Assembly (NCBI GenBank): GCA_027311945.1
Contig: DAICXZ010000033.1
Coordinates: 32,880 to 96,879 of the forward strand
Source: Erythrobacter sp.
GTDB lineage: Bacteria; Pseudomonadota; Alphaproteobacteria; Sphingomonadales; Sphingomonadaceae
Direction of reading: 5' to 3'
Length of the DNA: 64,000 nt
Positions within the stretch are counted from its first letter, which is position 1; the number at the start of each line of letters is the position of its first letter. Made by a program: the position numbers and the translations under genes. Below are positions 63,951-64,000 of this stretch, piece after piece. The notes below the pieces were generated by a model, which worked only from the letters and a program-made list of their open reading frames with translations, was not told the DNA's origin and did no database searches.

Positions 63951-64000
63951 ATGGATGGCACGAACGCTTTCACAGGACCTTCGGGATCGGGTTGTTGCTG
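63951..64000 (+). CDS. Start of a gene running past the window edge
   Basis: ATG at 63951 is preceded at four bases by GGAGGCAGGAGG, one of the strongest ribosome sites in the window. Only 16 codons are visible (opening MDGTNAFTGPSGSGC), too few to name. It may be a transposase or cargo of a putative insertion sequence beginning near 63862, or an unrelated gene. Confidence 0.4.
   Translation, partial: MDGTNAFTGPSGSGCC

Noticed and set aside
1..64000. CRISPR arrays, prophage or a toxin-antitoxin pair
   Set aside because: No regular direct repeats, phage structural genes or paired small regulator-toxin genes were seen. The RHH gene at 38994-39239 has no toxin partner.

Overview
The window is a compact, GC-rich alphaproteobacterial chromosome segment. 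Gene content and style point to Sphingomonadales, probably Erythrobacteraceae: a roughly 1,580-residue NAD-glutamate dehydrogenase, DUF3576 lipoprotein, DUF455 ferritin-like protein, RHH_4 regulator, PhaB-type reductase, many 4-nt ATGA/GTGA gene overlaps, and two short palindromic repeats of a kind common in that order. This placement is inferred from gene families; no 16S gene is present.

Region 1 (1-9609) is an accessory catabolic cluster. On the minus strand are a citrate-synthase-superfamily protein annotated as citryl-CoA lyase, a low-GC DUF2059 protein, a GMC alcohol dehydrogenase, an MBL-fold hydrolase, a cytochrome P450, a second MBL-fold hydrolase and a 3-hydroxyisobutyrate-dehydrogenase-like enzyme cut by the window edge. 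Divergent from them on the plus strand are a CaiB-type CoA-transferase, a VOC protein and a stand-alone MetE catalytic-domain protein. The set looks like oxidation and hydrolysis of an unknown substrate followed by CoA activation and C-C cleavage. A tRNA-Leu(UAA) closes the region.

Region 2 (9908-15585) has a PilZ protein and then a tightly coupled four-gene glycan module: Glf-like flavoprotein, GtrA flippase-like protein, sugar epimerase, and a polytopic protein resembling the membrane core of STT3/AglB oligosaccharyltransferases.

Region 3 (15548-45682) is mostly housekeeping: MsrB, a NatAB-type ABC exporter, QueG, a ferredoxin-reductase-type flavoprotein, NAD-GDH, a luciferase-like oxidoreductase, an alpha/beta hydrolase, ThrS, TauE/SafE, agmatine deiminase, an M28 peptidase, GlnE, Bcp, DUF455, an M23 peptidase, GalU, PhaB, DUF3576, LeuS, LptE and HolA. 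A perfect 23-bp hairpin separates the convergent M23 and galU genes.

Region 4 (45683-63415) is a surface polysaccharide locus of the Kdo-linker (group 2-like) capsule type. It has KpsS- and KpsC-like Kdo transferases, the complete CMP-Kdo supply set (KdsD, KdsB, KdsA), a Wza/KpsD-like export lipoprotein, GT4 and GT2 glycosyltransferases, and WecB/WecC for UDP-ManNAcA. It also contains an LTA-synthase-like phosphotransferase, a sterol-desaturase-like hydroxylase, an SDR and a PhyH-like dioxygenase, which may modify the glycan or its lipid anchor. No inner-membrane exporter (KpsM/KpsT/KpsE) is in the window. The last 0.5 kb has no confident gene and may run into the left end of an insertion sequence.
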